In this document: positions 13,619-13,750 of the stretch, in pieces
How positions within the stretch are numbered: the stretch's first letter is position 1
Layout: every line of letters begins with the position of its first letter
NCBI GenBank assembly: GCA_035575515.1
Contig: DATLXU010000131.1
Coordinates: 1 to 13,750, forward strand
From: DATLXU01 sp035575515
GTDB taxonomy: Bacteria; Acidobacteriota; Blastocatellia; UBA7656
Length of the DNA: 13,750 bases
Direction of reading: 5' to 3'
Notes under the pieces: model-generated
What the model was told of the DNA's origin: nothing
Databases searched by the model: none
Seen by the model: only the letters and a program-made list of their open reading frames with translations
Program-made: the position numbers and the translations under genes

Positions 13619-13750
13619 CACCCTGAACTTGTAAAGCGACTTTCAATATTTAGTCGTCACTGAAAAAGTCAGAAAGGGGCTGTATATAGACGCGACAGCG
13701 GTTTCATCAGACCAGACCACAACATATTGATAATGTCTGCGATGCCTGAA

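Noticed and set aside
13643..13750. Open minus-strand frame of 35 codons running in from the window end to a TGA, product end ...TFSVTTKY
   Set aside because: Could be the 3' end of an upstream gene, but a second minus frame is also open over most of this stretch, there is no recognisable motif, and the length is too short to decide.
13733..13750. ATG with in-frame codons at the right edge on the plus strand
   Set aside because: No ribosome-binding site and only six codons visible; cannot be supported as a gene start.

Overview
The window reads as chromosomal DNA of a diderm (Gram-negative-type) bacterium of moderate GC content. The YidC has the large periplasmic domain found only in two-membrane bacteria. 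The combination of a LytS-type kinase with a LytTR regulator, a PEGA/TPR membrane protein and a YpdA-like flavoprotein suggests a non-proteobacterial lineage. Acidobacteriota (Blastocatellia-like) is my best guess, but it rests on protein style and repeat content, not on a marker-gene search.

Left part (1-4600, minus strand): the conserved cluster rpmH - rnpA - yidD - yidC - khpB(jag) - mnmE, transcribed right to left from a likely promoter near 4570-4599. It supplies ribosomal protein L34, the RNase P protein, the membrane insertase and its helper, a KH/R3H RNA-binding protein and the tRNA-wobble modification GTPase (cut off at the window edge). dnaA, which often sits next to rpmH, is absent and no origin signals were seen. 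Two intergenic elements made of 7-bp units in inverted orientation lie 1-3 bp in front of the mnmE and rnpA start codons. Neither gene has a visible Shine-Dalgarno sequence.

Middle part (4600-10016, plus strand): a membrane histidine kinase and its LytTR response regulator (1-base stop/start overlap), then a cationic-amino-acid-type APC permease. The regulator-permease gap is the most striking part of the window. It has three TTCRTKCC half-sites exactly 21 bp apart, a promoter just downstream, a perfect 9-bp hairpin at the predicted RNA 5' end, and a long-range 14-bp stem enclosing a second hairpin that ends just before the permease ribosome-binding site. I read this as a LytTR-activated nutrient transporter with a structured, possibly regulatory, RNA leader. 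An HD-domain nucleotide phosphohydrolase follows under its own likely promoter.

Right part (10048-13750, minus strand): a YpdA-like FAD/NAD(P)-dependent reductase whose expected active-site Cys is Ser, followed 35 bp later by a single-pass membrane protein with PEGA, TPR and a PH-like C-terminal domain. A clear rho-independent terminator closes this pair. Beyond it is an unrecognised secreted protein, convergent with the HD gene. No tRNA, rRNA, CRISPR array, insertion sequence or phage gene was seen.
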